Shown here: positions 1-8,561 of the stretch, piece after piece | How positions within the stretch are numbered: position 1 is the first letter of the stretch | Layout of the letters: each line of letters opens with the position of its first letter | Assembly (NCBI GenBank): GCA_020061125.1 | Contig: JAGUYV010000085.1 | Location: forward strand, 1-38,042 | Length of the DNA: 38,042 nucleotides | Direction of reading: 5' to 3' | Source: a bacterium | GTDB lineage: Bacteria; UBP15; UBA6099; DSWB01 | Position numbers and translations under genes: made by a program | Notes under the pieces: generated by a model | Told to the model about the DNA's origin: nothing | The model's database searches: none | What the model saw: the letters and a program-made list of their open reading frames with translations, nothing else

Positions 1-528
1 CAGACCGCGGTTGCGGGAGGCCAGGCTGCCGCGCCGCAGGCCGCTCTGCCCGAACTGCCCGAGCCTCTGGCTTCGCCCTACGGCCCCGTGGAAACGCTCG
101 GCGACTCGTTCTGCAAGGCGTTGCTCAAAAAGGACTATCAGGCGCTCGCCGCCCATTTCAATACGGAATTCCTCATTCGGGTCAATCCCAAGTTCCAGAA
201 TCTCGACGACGCGGACGCCCTGCGCGACATGCAGGGGCTGACTCCCAAAGTGATCGAGGACAGCATCCGCGAAGCCCATGCCGTGCCCGCCACCGAGTGC
301 GTGGTGGAGACCACGGAACTGCGCAACTGCACTGACACGGCCACCCTGGCCAACGACAGCACGAGCGGGGATGTCACTACGGACTCGTTCCTGGCCGCGG
401 CCGGGGATCTCGGCGTCACCGAGTGCGGCATCCTGCAAATCCGCGAGACATCCAACGCGGGCATCCTGTATTCGCAGATCATCGTGGGCAACCCGGGCGG
501 CAAGTGGCAGTTGCTGCTCGGCATGTAG
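1..528 (+). CDS. C-terminal part of an unrecognised exported-type protein (5' truncated by window edge)
   Basis: The frame is open from base 1 to the TAG at 526-528, so the true start lies upstream of the window; the first in-frame candidate inside it (GTG, 88) is probably internal. The visible start is rich in Ala, Pro and Gln, like a linker, followed by about 140 residues with mixed alpha/beta character that include two Cys (about 99 and 106 in the visible part) and end in a WQLLLGM tail. I do not recognise a family. The stop lies 18 bp before the lpxB start, on the same strand, so co-transcription with lpxB is likely. A low-complexity linker followed by a small globular domain would fit a periplasmic or membrane-anchored protein, but that is inference. 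Confidence 0.6.
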   Translation, partial: QTAVAGGQAAAPQAALPELPEPLASPYGPVETLGDSFCKALLKKDYQALAAHFNTEFLIRVNPKFQNLDDADALRDMQGLTPKVIEDSIREAHAVPATECVVETTELRNCTDTATLANDSTSGDVTTDSFLAAAGDLGVTECGILQIRETSNAGILYSQIIVGNPGGKWQLLLGM

Positions 529-546
529 CGCGCGGCGGCCCCTTCC

Positions 547-1746
547 ATGCAGCCTGTCACCACGGAAAAAAAGAAGATATTCCTGTGCAGCGGCGAGGTG
601 TCCGGAGACATGCACGGCGCGAATCTGGCGCGCCGCATCCGGGAGCTTGCGCCCGCGTTCGAGTTCGCGGCCATAGGTGGAGAGCGCATGAGAGATGCGG
701 GCGTGCGCCTGGTTGCGGACAGCACCACATGGGGCAGCGTGGGCATGTTCGAGTCCGCGGCCAAAGCCCCGTGGGTGTATCCTGCCATGCGCCGCATGCC
801 CGCTCTGTTCCGATCCGAAAACCCCGATGTGTTCGTGCCCATTGACTACCGCTATTTCAACATGCGCGCGGCGCGCGCCGCGCACGAGCAGAATATCCGC
901 ACGGTGTATTTCTTTGCGCCCGTTTCCTGGTTCGGGTCAGGGCCGGGCCGGTTCGCGCCCATCGCGCAGACCGTGGATTTGGCTCTGCTGACCCTGCCGT
1001 TTTCTCACGACGACTACCGCGCCGCGGGCGCGAATTTCGAGTTTATCGGACACCCGATCATGGACACGGCCGTGCCGGACATGGACAGGGCCGAGGCGCA
1101 CGAATTTTTCGGCACGGACCCGGAGCGTCCGGTCATCGGCCTCATGCCGGGTTCCCGCTGGCAGGAAGTCAAGCGCCTGCTGCCGGTGTTTCAGCGCGCT
1201 GTGCAGCAAATTCTCGAATCCGTTCCGCAGGCGCAGTTTTTGCTGTTCGCGGCCACCGGCCCTCTGGAAAATCACATCCGTGCGCGCACGGCGAATTCCC
1301 CGATCCGGGTCGTAAATCGCCATGTGTACGACTTTATGAGCATCAGCGATTTGCTGATTCTGTGTTCGGGCACAGCCGCGCACGAGGCCACAGTATTGGG
1401 GCGTCCCATGATCGTGTGTTACAAGATCAGCGCGCCCACGGCGTGGCTGGCGCGGCGCATGGTGGACATCAAGTTTATCGCGCTGCCCAACATTGTGTCC
1501 GATGAATTCGTTGTTCCGGAACTGGTGCAGGAACAATGCACGCCGCAGGCCGTGGCCGGGGACGCGTGCGCGTTGTTGTCAGACCCCGCGCGCCGCGATA
1601 CAATGGAACGGAACCTGGAGCGCGTGCGCGCCAGGCTTGGCGGAACCGGAGCGCTGGACCGCGCGGCCCGGCGCGTGGTGGACGCCGCTCTGGGCCGCAT
1701 CCCGGATTTCCGGTCCGGAACAACCGATCCGCAGCCGAGCGATTGA
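547..1746 (+). CDS. lpxB: Lipid-A-disaccharide synthase
   Basis: LpxB (GT19) joins UDP-2,3-diacylglucosamine and lipid X (2,3-diacylglucosamine 1-phosphate) to make the disaccharide of lipid A at the inner membrane. The 399-residue product has the usual family length and hallmarks: GEVSGD near residues 16-21, a GHP motif near 168-170, a PGSR...E segment near 200 in the nucleotide-binding half, and SGTAAHEATVLGRPM near 274, which is the donor-binding signature. The family's WAW segment is diverged here (VSWFGSGPGRFAPI), so the sequence is not close to the enterobacterial enzyme. It follows an exported-protein gene by 18 bp and is followed at 8 bp by another exported protein, suggesting one envelope operon. 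No lpxA, lpxD or lpxK is visible. The gene shows the organism makes an outer membrane with lipid A. Confidence 0.93.
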   Translation: MQPVTTEKKKIFLCSGEVSGDMHGANLARRIRELAPAFEFAAIGGERMRDAGVRLVADSTTWGSVGMFESAAKAPWVYPAMRRMPALFRSENPDVFVPIDYRYFNMRAARAAHEQNIRTVYFFAPVSWFGSGPGRFAPIAQTVDLALLTLPFSHDDYRAAGANFEFIGHPIMDTAVPDMDRAEAHEFFGTDPERPVIGLMPGSRWQEVKRLLPVFQRAVQQILESVPQAQFLLFAATGPLENHIRARTANSPIRVVNRHVYDFMSISDLLILCSGTAAHEATVLGRPMIVCYKISAPTAWLARRMVDIKFIALPNIVSDEFVVPELVQEQCTPQAVAGDACALLSDPARRDTMERNLERVRARLGGTGALDRAARRVVDAALGRIPDFRSGTTDPQPSD

Positions 1747-1754
1747 GATGAATT

Positions 1755-2498
1755 ATGAGACTGCCATTTAATGGATGTTTCCAGTTAACGGGAGCCACGG
1801 CATTACCGCGCCAAGGGATTCCGTTTTTGTCGCTGGCGGCATTGTTTCTTTGTCTTGCAATCGCGCCCGGCGCGGCAAAGGCCGCAGCCCAGAGCGAGCA
1901 AAGCGTGCCCCTGGAGATCAGCAATTTGCTCACTTACGAGGGGCTTTCCCCTTTCGTTTCCTTCCAGTACCCGGCGGACATGAAAATCAGCGGCGACGAT
2001 CTTTATGTCTCGCAGCAGCATCTGGGATACATGGTCAGCCTGGAGCCGGGCGCTGCGGGTCCCGCCAAGCCGTATTTCCAGGCCACGATCATGCTCGTGA
2101 AGTCCTACGACAGCGCCGTGAGCGTCATGGACCACTATCTCGATGAATTGCAGCACCATCTCGAGCCGGAGTTCACGCGGCACACCATCAGCGCAACGGT
2201 GCGCGCGGACGGCGTGCGGTTCGCTTCGTTTGCGGGCCGCGGGTATCTGGCCTATGGCGTGGTGGTGGCGGACGGAGCGCTCCAGGGCCTTTCGTTCTCC
2301 GAGGAGTTCCGCAATTTCGTGCTTCCCGGCAATGTAGATTTGCGCATCATCTTCAAATATCCCACCGCATCCCAGAACAACGAGGACATGCGCAAGGCCA
2401 TGGAAACCATCCTGTCCTCGATTGTGGTGCATTCCGATTACTACCATCTGGACCGCGACACCAGCCTGGATTCCCTTCGGCTGCGGCACCGGAATTAA
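1755..2498 (+). CDS. Exported protein of unknown function
   Basis: The 247-residue product has a hydrophobic stretch at about residues 23-42 (LSLAALFLCLAIAPGA) followed by AAKAAAQ, a plausible signal peptidase I site, so it is probably periplasmic or outer-membrane associated. The N-region before it is rather long (about 22 residues); a later start is possible but no better ribosome site is visible. The mature part opens with PFVSFQYPADMKI and closes with a stretch ending in a predicted amphipathic segment (DMRKAMETILSSIVVHSDYY). This resembles PsbP/DcrB-like small exported domains, but I cannot assign a family with confidence. It starts 8 bp after lpxB and probably belongs to that operon. 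Confidence 0.7.
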   Translation: MRLPFNGCFQLTGATALPRQGIPFLSLAALFLCLAIAPGAAKAAAQSEQSVPLEISNLLTYEGLSPFVSFQYPADMKISGDDLYVSQQHLGYMVSLEPGAAGPAKPYFQATIMLVKSYDSAVSVMDHYLDELQHHLEPEFTRHTISATVRADGVRFASFAGRGYLAYGVVVADGALQGLSFSEEFRNFVLPGNVDLRIIFKYPTASQNNEDMRKAMETILSSIVVHSDYYHLDRDTSLDSLRLRHRN

Positions 2499-2516
2499 TC
2501 CGCCGCGCCGTTCGCT

Positions 2517-2544
2517 TTTCCATTGAATTTTGAATCGCTATAAT
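2517..2544 (+). promoter_or_regulatory. Promoter of tRNA-Gln
   Basis: A perfect TATAAT (2539-2544) is preceded at 16 bp by TTTCCA (2517-2522, four of six matches to TTGACA). Transcription would start about 10 bp before the tRNA 5' end. Confidence 0.6.
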
Positions 2545-2562
2545 ATATCCCTGTAGCATCAT

Positions 2563-2634
2563 AGGGGCGTAGCCAAGCGGTAAGGCACCGGTTTTTGGTG
2601 CCGGCATTCGCAGGTTCGAATCCTGCCGCCCCTG
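2563..2634 (+). tRNA. tRNA-Gln (anticodon UUG)
   Basis: The cloverleaf can be folded by hand. The 7-bp acceptor stem pairs 2563-2569 with 2627-2633, the D stem GCC/GGC pairs 2572-2574 with 2584-2586, and the 5-bp anticodon stem pairs 2588-2592 with 2600-2604 around a 7-nt loop with TTG at 2595-2597. The T arm contains GGTTCGAAT. The discriminator is G2634 and CCA is not encoded. The acceptor pair A-U at 1-72 is typical of bacterial tRNA-Gln. The gene has its own promoter and lies 74 bp before hslV. Confidence 0.95.
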
Positions 2635-2651
2635 CTTTTTTCGAAAACCAT

Positions 2652-2675
2652 GCGCGGCCGGGGGCCGCGCGTTTT
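2652..2675 (+). terminator. GC hairpin with T4 between tRNA-Gln and hslV
   Basis: GCGCGGCC (2652-2659), a GGG loop and GGCCGCGC (2663-2670) form a perfect 8-bp stem followed by G and TTTT. An outer GAAAAC/GTTTTC pair could extend it. It may terminate or attenuate tRNA transcription before hslV, but the T-run is short. Confidence 0.45.
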
Positions 2676-2708
2676 CCGGACAGCGCGCAAGCGCGGAGGG
2701 CAGCCGCC

Positions 2709-3269
2709 ATGAACACCCACGGAATTACAAGCCTGAATGACGCGCACGCCACCACCATCGTGGCCGTGCACAAGGACGGCAAAGCAGCCATGGCTGGAGA
2801 CGGGCAGGTGTCCGTGGGCCAGACCATCATGAAACATTCCGCGAAAAAAGTGCGGTTCATGGCCGACGGCCGCGTGCTGGCAGGATTCAGCGGGTCCGTG
2901 GCGGACGCCTTCACCCTGTTCGACAAATTCGAAGCCAAGCTCGAACAATACAAGCACAGTCTGCCGCGCGCGGCCATGGAATTCGCCAAAGAGTGGCGCG
3001 CGGACAAGTATCTGCGCCGGCTCGAAGCCTTGCTCGTGGTGTCGGACAGGGAACACCTTCTGGTGATATCCGGCGGCGGCGAAGTCATCGAGCCGGACAA
3101 CAAGGTGGCGGGCATCGGCTCGGGCGGCGGCTACGCACTGGCCGCGGCGCGTGCTCTGATTGAACACACGAATCTGCCCGCCGCGGACATCGCCCGCCTG
3201 GCCATCGGCATCGCCGCAGATATCTGCGTGTACACAAACCATAACATCACCGTGGAAACCATAGGCTGA
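2709..3269 (+). CDS. hslV: ATP-dependent protease subunit HslV
   Basis: HslV is the N-terminal-threonine peptidase core of the HslUV (ClpYQ) proteasome-like protease in the cytoplasm. From ATG 2709, behind a GGAGG-like site, the product is 186 residues. The conserved block [20 protein letters not shown] places the catalytic Thr at residue 15, preceded by a 14-residue leader. In many HslV proteins Thr follows the initiator Met directly, so here a propeptide must be removed. The expected [11 protein letters not shown] and [15 protein letters not shown] segments and the YTNHNITVE end are present. The longer open frame upstream runs into the tRNA and is rejected. hslU starts 2 bp after the stop, so the two subunits are translated from one message. 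Confidence 0.95.
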   Translation: MNTHGITSLNDAHATTIVAVHKDGKAAMAGDGQVSVGQTIMKHSAKKVRFMADGRVLAGFSGSVADAFTLFDKFEAKLEQYKHSLPRAAMEFAKEWRADKYLRRLEALLVVSDREHLLVISGGGEVIEPDNKVAGIGSGGGYALAAARALIEHTNLPAADIARLAIGIAADICVYTNHNITVETIG

Positions 3270-3271
3270 CC

Positions 3272-4678
3272 ATGACAGAATCACAGGATACACAGGACAA
3301 AATATCCACTCCGCCGCAGCCCGACAGCCTCACCCCCGCGCAAATCGTGGCCGAGCTGGACAAGCACATCGTGGGCCAGGGCCGCGCCAAGCGCGTGACA
3401 GCCATCGCCCTGCGCAACCGCACGCGCCGCCGCAAGCTCCCTGAAGATCTTCAGAAGGAGATCGTGCCCAAGAACATCATCATGATTGGCCCCACGGGCG
3501 TGGGCAAAACCGAGATCGCGCGGCGCCTGTCCGATCTCGTGGACGCGCCCTTCATTAAAGTCGAGGCCACCAAGTACACGGAAGTGGGCTATGTGGGCCG
3601 CGATGTGGAGAGCATGATCCGGGAGCTTGTGGAGAGCGGCGTGCGCATGGTGCAGCGCAGGCGGCGCGAGCGCGTGCAGGCCGAGGCCGAGCAGAATGTC
3701 ATCACCCGGCTCGTGAACCTGCTCGTGCACGAGCCTCCAAGGCACCGCCGCCCCGCGGACCGGCCCGAGACCGAGGACGAGTACACACAGATGGACCGCC
3801 TCAAGGAACGCATGCGCGACGCCATCGTGCGCGGCGAATTCGACAGCCATGTGGTGGATGTCGAGGTGGAAGAGGGCGGCCCGAAAATGATCGAAATTTT
3901 CTCCAACACGGGCATGGAGGAAATGGGCGTGAACCTGCAGGACATGCTCGGAAACATGATGCCCAAGCGCACCAAGACGCGCAGCGCCACCGTGGCCGAG
4001 GCCCGGAAAATTTTGCTCAACCAGGAAGTGGACAAACTCATTGACATGGATTCCGTGGTCACGGAAGCCATCAACCTCGTGGAGCAGTCGGGTATCGTGT
4101 TTCTTGACGAAATTGACAAGATCGCGGGCAAGGAAAAATCCGCGGGCAGCGGCCCGGATGTGTCCCGCGAGGGCGTGCAGCGCGACATTCTTCCCATCGT
4201 CGAGGGCAGCACCGTGGTCACCAAGCACGGGCCGGTCAAAACCGATCACATCCTGTTCATCGCCGCTGGCGCGTTTCATGTGTCCAAGCCCAGCGACCTC
4301 ATTCCCGAGCTTCAGGGCAGGTTCCCGCTGCGCGTGGAACTGGACAGCCTGACAAAAGAAGATTTCAAGCGCATTCTGGTGGAGCCGCGAAGCGCGCTCA
4401 TAAAACAGTACCGCGCTCTGCTGGCCGCGGACGGCGTGACCATGGAGTTCACGGACGACGCCATAGACGCCGTGGCTGAACTCGCCACCACGGTCAACGA
4501 GCAGACCGAGAACATCGGCGCGCGCCGCCTGCACACCATTCTGGAAAAAGTGCTCGAGGACATTTCCTTCGACGCTCCGGACAACGCACCGCCCGCTCTG
4601 ACAGTTGATGCGCACTATGTGCGCGAACGCGTCAGGGACATCGTCAAGGATGTTGACTTGAGCCGCTACATCCTGTAA
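3272..4678 (+). CDS. hslU: HslU unfoldase ATPase
   Basis: HslU is the AAA+ ring ATPase that unfolds substrates and feeds them to HslV. The 468-residue product opens with [17 protein letters not shown], has Walker [10 protein letters not shown] near residues 72-79, Walker [10 protein letters not shown] near 276-283, and ends in DLSRYIL. The C-terminal tail of the family inserts into HslV pockets, so the intact end supports a working complex. The intermediate (I) domain lies between residues about 110 and 230. The gene is about 25 residues longer than the E. coli protein, mostly in that domain. It is translationally close to hslV (2-bp gap). Confidence 0.96.
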   Translation: MTESQDTQDKISTPPQPDSLTPAQIVAELDKHIVGQGRAKRVTAIALRNRTRRRKLPEDLQKEIVPKNIIMIGPTGVGKTEIARRLSDLVDAPFIKVEATKYTEVGYVGRDVESMIRELVESGVRMVQRRRRERVQAEAEQNVITRLVNLLVHEPPRHRRPADRPETEDEYTQMDRLKERMRDAIVRGEFDSHVVDVEVEEGGPKMIEIFSNTGMEEMGVNLQDMLGNMMPKRTKTRSATVAEARKILLNQEVDKLIDMDSVVTEAINLVEQSGIVFLDEIDKIAGKEKSAGSGPDVSREGVQRDILPIVEGSTVVTKHGPVKTDHILFIAAGAFHVSKPSDLIPELQGRFPLRVELDSLTKEDFKRILVEPRSALIKQYRALLAADGVTMEFTDDAIDAVAELATTVNEQTENIGARRLHTILEKVLEDISFDAPDNAPPALTVDAHYVRERVRDIVKDVDLSRYIL

Positions 4679-4725
4679 ATTGTTCGGCAGTATTCGGCTT
4701 TTTCGCCTGCGGAGGCCTCTCACGG

Positions 4726-5589
4726 ATGGACGACAGCAAGGCTGCTCTGGTACTGCGCCACATTGACCGCATGCCGAGCCTTTCCCCCACGGTGGCCAAG
4801 ATTATGCAGGTGGCCAACGACCCCACTTCTTCAGCCAATGATCTCAACAAAGTTATATCCCTTGACCCCGTACTCGCGGCCAAGGTTCTCAAACTGGTGA
4901 ATTCCGCGTACTTCGGGTTCTCGGATAAAGTCACCAGCACAGTGCGCGCCATCGTGGTGCTCGGGCTGAACACCATCAAGAACCTGGCTTTGAGCACGGC
5001 GGCCCTGGAGACCATGTCCATGAAGGGCCAGAGCGCCATGAACATGGACGAATTCTGGAAGCATGTTCTAGGCGTGGGGGTTACGGCCAAGCTCATCGCC
5101 CGCCGCATCGGCGTGAACAAGAACTTTCTCGAGGATTACTTCCTCGCGGGCCTCATGCACGACATGGGCAAGATCGTACTCAACAGGCTCAACCCTGTTG
5201 GCTACAAAAAAGTCATCACCGTATGCGCGGAAAAAGGCGTGGACCTCCAACTGGTGGAGAGCCGCGTTTTCGGCATCAACCACGCGGAAATCGGCGGCCT
5301 GCTCGCCGAAAAATGGGGCCTGCAAAACTCTCTGCGCGAGGCCATGGCCTTCCATCATTACCCGGATCAGGCATCCCCGGAAAACCGCCAGCTTGTGCTC
5401 GCCATATATATCTCCAACGCCTTCACCAAAGTGCATTCCGTGGGAGTCAGCGGCAACACTTATATCCAGGAACTGGGCGAGCAGGGCTGGGCCGACCTCG
5501 GCATGCGCCCCGAGGCTTTGCAGGAAATGGCCGGCATGCTCGTTGAAGGCGTGGAGCGCGCCTCCATATTCCTGCAGACTGCGGGATGA
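4726..5589 (+). CDS. HDOD-domain signalling protein
   Basis: The 287-residue product matches the HDOD family, a degenerate HD-like helical domain found in bacterial regulatory proteins. Diagnostic stretches are MPSLSPTVAKIMQVANDP near the N-terminus, VISLDPVLAAKVLKLVNSAYFG, and GLNTIKNLALSTAA. The later ...DYFLAGLMHDMGKIVLNRL stretch retains an HD dyad, and NHAEIGGLLAEKWGL follows; no GGDEF, EAL or receiver domain is attached. A GGAGG site lies 10 bp before the ATG. HDOD proteins often act in chemotaxis, motility or stress signalling, and this genome is flagellated, but the neighbours do not fix the role. The gene is 47 bp downstream of hslU, so it may be read through from that operon. Confidence 0.85.
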   Translation: MDDSKAALVLRHIDRMPSLSPTVAKIMQVANDPTSSANDLNKVISLDPVLAAKVLKLVNSAYFGFSDKVTSTVRAIVVLGLNTIKNLALSTAALETMSMKGQSAMNMDEFWKHVLGVGVTAKLIARRIGVNKNFLEDYFLAGLMHDMGKIVLNRLNPVGYKKVITVCAEKGVDLQLVESRVFGINHAEIGGLLAEKWGLQNSLREAMAFHHYPDQASPENRQLVLAIYISNAFTKVHSVGVSGNTYIQELGEQGWADLGMRPEALQEMAGMLVEGVERASIFLQTAG

Positions 5590-5627
5590 CGCGCGGCCCG
5601 CGGCGCTCAAATTCTATTACCCCTTTC

Positions 5628-5658
5628 TTGACAATTTTTTCTGCTCCGGTGGTACAAT
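5628..5658 (+). promoter_or_regulatory. Promoter of MBL-fold hydrolase gene
   Basis: Perfect TTGACA (5628-5633) and TACAAT (5653-5658) preceded by TGG form an extended -10; the spacer is 19 bp, which the TGn element can compensate. It lies about 85 bp before the chosen ATG. Confidence 0.65.
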
Positions 5659-5741
5659 ATTACAATTCCCGGTGAACGAGCCGGGGTTACCATTTGCTCA
5701 TGGCCGTCCGCATACGGCGGAGCGCAGAAAGAAGACCGGAT

Positions 5742-6692
5742 ATGATAGTCAGATTCTGGGGCGTTCGCGGTTCCATTCCCACTCCCGGCCCATCCACGGT
5801 ACGCTACGGCGGCAACACGCCCTGCATAGAAGTTCTGCCCAAAGGCGAGGGCGGGCCCCTGTTCATTGTGGATTGCGGCACGGGCTTGCGTGAGCTTGGC
5901 CTCAATCTCATGGGCAGAGGTCTGCCTATCAGCGCCAACATTTTCTTGAGCCATACGCACTGGGACCACATTCACGGCTTTCCGTTCTTCATTCCGGCTT
6001 TTATCCCCGGCAACAAATTCGTGATTCATGGCCCCGTGAATTTCAACGAACGGCTTGAAGACATCGTGTCCGGCCAGATGAAATATTCCTATTTTCCGGT
6101 CAAGCTCGACCACATGGCCGCAGACATCAAATTTGTGGAACTCAAGGAAAGCTCCTTTGAAATCGAAGGCGTGAAAGTCACTACGCAGTATCTGAACCAT
6201 CCCATCCTCGTATTAGGCTACCGTTTTGAGTACGACGGCAAGGTCATGGTCACGGAATACGACACCGAGCCGTACCAGAACATGTTCCAGGGCGCGCAGG
6301 AAGACGACATGGACGATCTGTTGTTCGGGGGCGGCGACGATAAGGCGAACATAGATCAGGAAGCGCACGACGAGGCCGATCCCATCGTGGCGGAAATGAA
6401 CCAGCGCGTGATCGAGTTCGCGCGGGATGCGGATCTGGCCGTGATTGACGCCCAGTACACTGCTGCGGAATATCCGTCCAAAATCGGCTGGGGCCACGGC
6501 ACCGTGGATGACGCGATCCGCGTGGCCACACAGGGCAATGTCAAGCGCATGGCGCTGTTCCACCACGACCCCACGCGCTCGGATGATGCCCTGGACCAGT
6601 TCGAGGACCACTGCGCCGCGGAGCTGCTTCGCCTCAAGCGCCCGGACATTGTGATGTTCGCCGCGCGTGAGCGCCTCGAAATCTCGTTTTAG
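5742..6692 (+). CDS. MBL-fold metal-dependent hydrolase with acidic insertion
   Basis: The 316-residue product is a metallo-beta-lactamase-fold hydrolase of the group opening MxVxFWGVRGSIP, often linked to cyclic phosphodiester substrates. The metal motif SHTHWDHIH lies near residues 69-77, a later TEYDTEP supplies the acidic ligand, and FHHDP near 273 supplies the last His. ATG 5742 is preferred because it sits behind an AGAAAG site and gives the family-typical N-terminus; an upstream in-frame ATG at 5694 would add 16 atypical residues. Residues about 183-220 form an insertion (EDDMDDLLFGGGDDK and onward) that the paralogue at 26684-27547 lacks. Substrate is unknown. It is monocistronic with its own promoter. 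Confidence 0.85.
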   Translation: MIVRFWGVRGSIPTPGPSTVRYGGNTPCIEVLPKGEGGPLFIVDCGTGLRELGLNLMGRGLPISANIFLSHTHWDHIHGFPFFIPAFIPGNKFVIHGPVNFNERLEDIVSGQMKYSYFPVKLDHMAADIKFVELKESSFEIEGVKVTTQYLNHPILVLGYRFEYDGKVMVTEYDTEPYQNMFQGAQEDDMDDLLFGGGDDKANIDQEAHDEADPIVAEMNQRVIEFARDADLAVIDAQYTAAEYPSKIGWGHGTVDDAIRVATQGNVKRMALFHHDPTRSDDALDQFEDHCAAELLRLKRPDIVMFAARERLEISF

Positions 6693-6774
6693 TTGCTTTT
6701 AAGGGTCGTTTCCGCATTCCAATCGCCATGATCAAATCCCGGTTCCGCCATGCGGACGAGGCCTGCCCCTTCGG

Positions 6775-6803
6775 ATGACAAACAATTTCCCTTCCGGTAT
6801 AAT
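6775..6803 (+). promoter_or_regulatory. Promoter of membrane glycosyltransferase gene
   Basis: ATGACA (6775-6780, five of six) and a perfect TATAAT (6798-6803) are separated by 17 bp. The in-frame ATG at 6750 lies upstream of this promoter, so the ATG at 6825 is the likely start. Confidence 0.75.
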
Positions 6804-6824
6804 GTGCGCGAAACGGCGCTGCCC

Positions 6825-8561
6825 ATGAAAACAGAGCGGGTTACAACTTTCCTTGTCATGATGCTGATTTCGCTGTTGAGCCTTGCGCTGCTCGGCTCGC
6901 GGCCCGATGCTCCCTATGACGGATATCTGGCGTTCAACGAAGCCTGGTATTCGCTCATCGCCGAGAACTACGAGTACTATTCCTGGTTCGAGCCGCACCC
7001 CTACGAAGGCGTCATGGATCTGAATGTGCCGCCGTTCTTTTCCTATGTCCTCAATGTCGCGTACGCCGTGTTCGGGAGCCAGGAATGGGTGTTCCGGCTG
7101 ATCCCGATCATCTCCGGCATGCTGTGCGTGGTGATGACATTTTTCATCGGTCGCGCGCTGTACGGGCTGCGTGCGGGCTTTGCGGCGGCCGCGCTTCTGG
7201 CCGTGTGTCCGGTGTTCGTGCTCACCGCGCGCAATGTTCAGGCCGACGGCCTGTTTCTGTGCCTCATGCTCTATGGGTTCCATTTTTATGTGCAGTATCT
7301 TCAGAACCGCAATCCGGGCACAATGGTGTTTTCGGCCATCATGTTCGGGTGCGCGCTCTTCACCAAACAGGTGGCCATCGTGGCGCTGGCTGCTCTGGCC
7401 ATATCCGAGCTGATCAACAACAACTGGAAGATTCTGCAGCGCAAGCGTCTGGCGATTTTTATCGGGATCCTGGCCGTAGCGCCGGGGCAGTATTATCTGT
7501 ACCATCTGATCAAGAATCCCGGAGCGCTGTTTCAAGCCAACCGCTACGGCGCTCTGAACACTGCGGAGCTTCCATCCCTGTCTGCGCTGGCCACGCTGGG
7601 CGCGGAAACCTTTTTCGGGCTCGGCCCTGCTTTGTGCGCTCTGGGCGCCGCGGCTCTGGCCGCAAGCATCGCGGGCAAACGGCGCCTGCATCCCATCGTG
7701 ATATGGCCTCTGGCGCTGTATGCGCTGTTTTTTGTGTTTGTGCACAAGCATACATATTACATGCTACCCATGGCGCCGTTCCTGTGCATCATCGCCGGGC
7801 GTTATCTGTCGAATTTGCGCTGGAAAGCCGCTGGCGGCATGGTGCTCGCCCTGGCTGCGGCCTTTGGCCTGGTGCAGTCGCTCATGGTGCTCGGCGCGCT
7901 CAAATTCGGCTATAACCGGTTCGAGCCTCTGTGCGAGCATGTGCGGTCTTCGCCGGGCAAAAAAGTGCTGGTGGCGGAAAACTCGATTATGCTTCGTTAC
8001 GAGCCGGTGCTCCGGTTCTATTGCCGCGGCGTGGTCGTGCAGGATCAGGAACAATGGAGCCGCACGCTGCTTCCGGGGCTTGCTCCGCTGGAATATGGTG
8101 ATGAATCCTATTTCTTCCTCATGGTTCGAAAGGATGAAAGAGGGACCGATTCCCAATACATGCACATTTACGACAAGCGCATCATGGGGCCGGCGCTGTT
8201 CGGCCGCATGATTTACTATGTCCCGCTTCAGAGCGGAAACAGAATGCGAACATTCATTCCGGGCGTGCTGGCCGTGAAGCCCGCGCACAGCGTCCCGGGT
8301 TTCAGTATGCAGACCGCGCTTGTGCAGCCGGGCATGCAAATGTTCGAGCTGCCGCCGGGTTATGGAGTTTACAAGAGAACGAACACCGAGCGCATGCACG
8401 GCGCGGGACCTGTGTTTTTCGCCCCTCTGCCGCCCGAGCTAACGGCTTATGAAGATGAAGTACAGGAACAGGATCAGTCCGGCCCCGAAAGCGCCGCACA
8501 GCAGGACCACGGTGGCGCGCAGCCAGTTATTCATCCGGGAAACGCTCCCGAAGGCGATTGA
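6825..8561 (+). CDS. GT-C fold membrane glycosyltransferase (PMT/ArnT-like)
   Basis: The 578-residue product looks like a GT-C glycosyltransferase of the PMT_2/ArnT/GT39-83 type, which use polyprenyl-phosphate sugars at the membrane. There is an N-terminal membrane helix (LVMMLISLLSLALLG), then a loop with FNEAWYSLIAENY, corresponding to the catalytic D/E loop but with Asn in place of the usual Asp, then DLNVPPFFSYVLNVAYAVFG...FRLIPIISG, the typical loop-helix signature. About ten hydrophobic segments follow, then a hydrophilic C-terminal part of about 190 residues. The last about 35 residues are low-complexity (E, Q, D rich). Its final 35 bp overlap the end of the minus-strand Mur ligase gene. 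The acceptor is not predictable; lipid A, protein or a surface glycan are possible. Confidence 0.8.
   Translation: MKTERVTTFLVMMLISLLSLALLGSRPDAPYDGYLAFNEAWYSLIAENYEYYSWFEPHPYEGVMDLNVPPFFSYVLNVAYAVFGSQEWVFRLIPIISGMLCVVMTFFIGRALYGLRAGFAAAALLAVCPVFVLTARNVQADGLFLCLMLYGFHFYVQYLQNRNPGTMVFSAIMFGCALFTKQVAIVALAALAISELINNNWKILQRKRLAIFIGILAVAPGQYYLYHLIKNPGALFQANRYGALNTAELPSLSALATLGAETFFGLGPALCALGAAALAASIAGKRRLHPIVIWPLALYALFFVFVHKHTYYMLPMAPFLCIIAGRYLSNLRWKAAGGMVLALAAAFGLVQSLMVLGALKFGYNRFEPLCEHVRSSPGKKVLVAENSIMLRYEPVLRFYCRGVVVQDQEQWSRTLLPGLAPLEYGDESYFFLMVRKDERGTDSQYMHIYDKRIMGPALFGRMIYYVPLQSGNRMRTFIPGVLAVKPAHSVPGFSMQTALVQPGMQMFELPPGYGVYKRTNTERMHGAGPVFFAPLPPELTAYEDEVQEQDQSGPESAAQQDHGGAQPVIHPGNAPEGD

Noticed and set aside
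138-842. 234-residue minus-strand frame over the start of lpxB
   Set aside because: Overlaps lpxB motifs on the other strand; no ribosome site or family match.
3281-4723. 480-residue minus-strand frame opposite hslU
   Set aside because: Antisense to a clearly conserved AAA+ protein; high-GC artefact.
6750-6824. Earlier ATG for the GT-C gene
   Set aside because: It lies upstream of the consensus promoter -10 (6798-6803), so it cannot be in that transcript.
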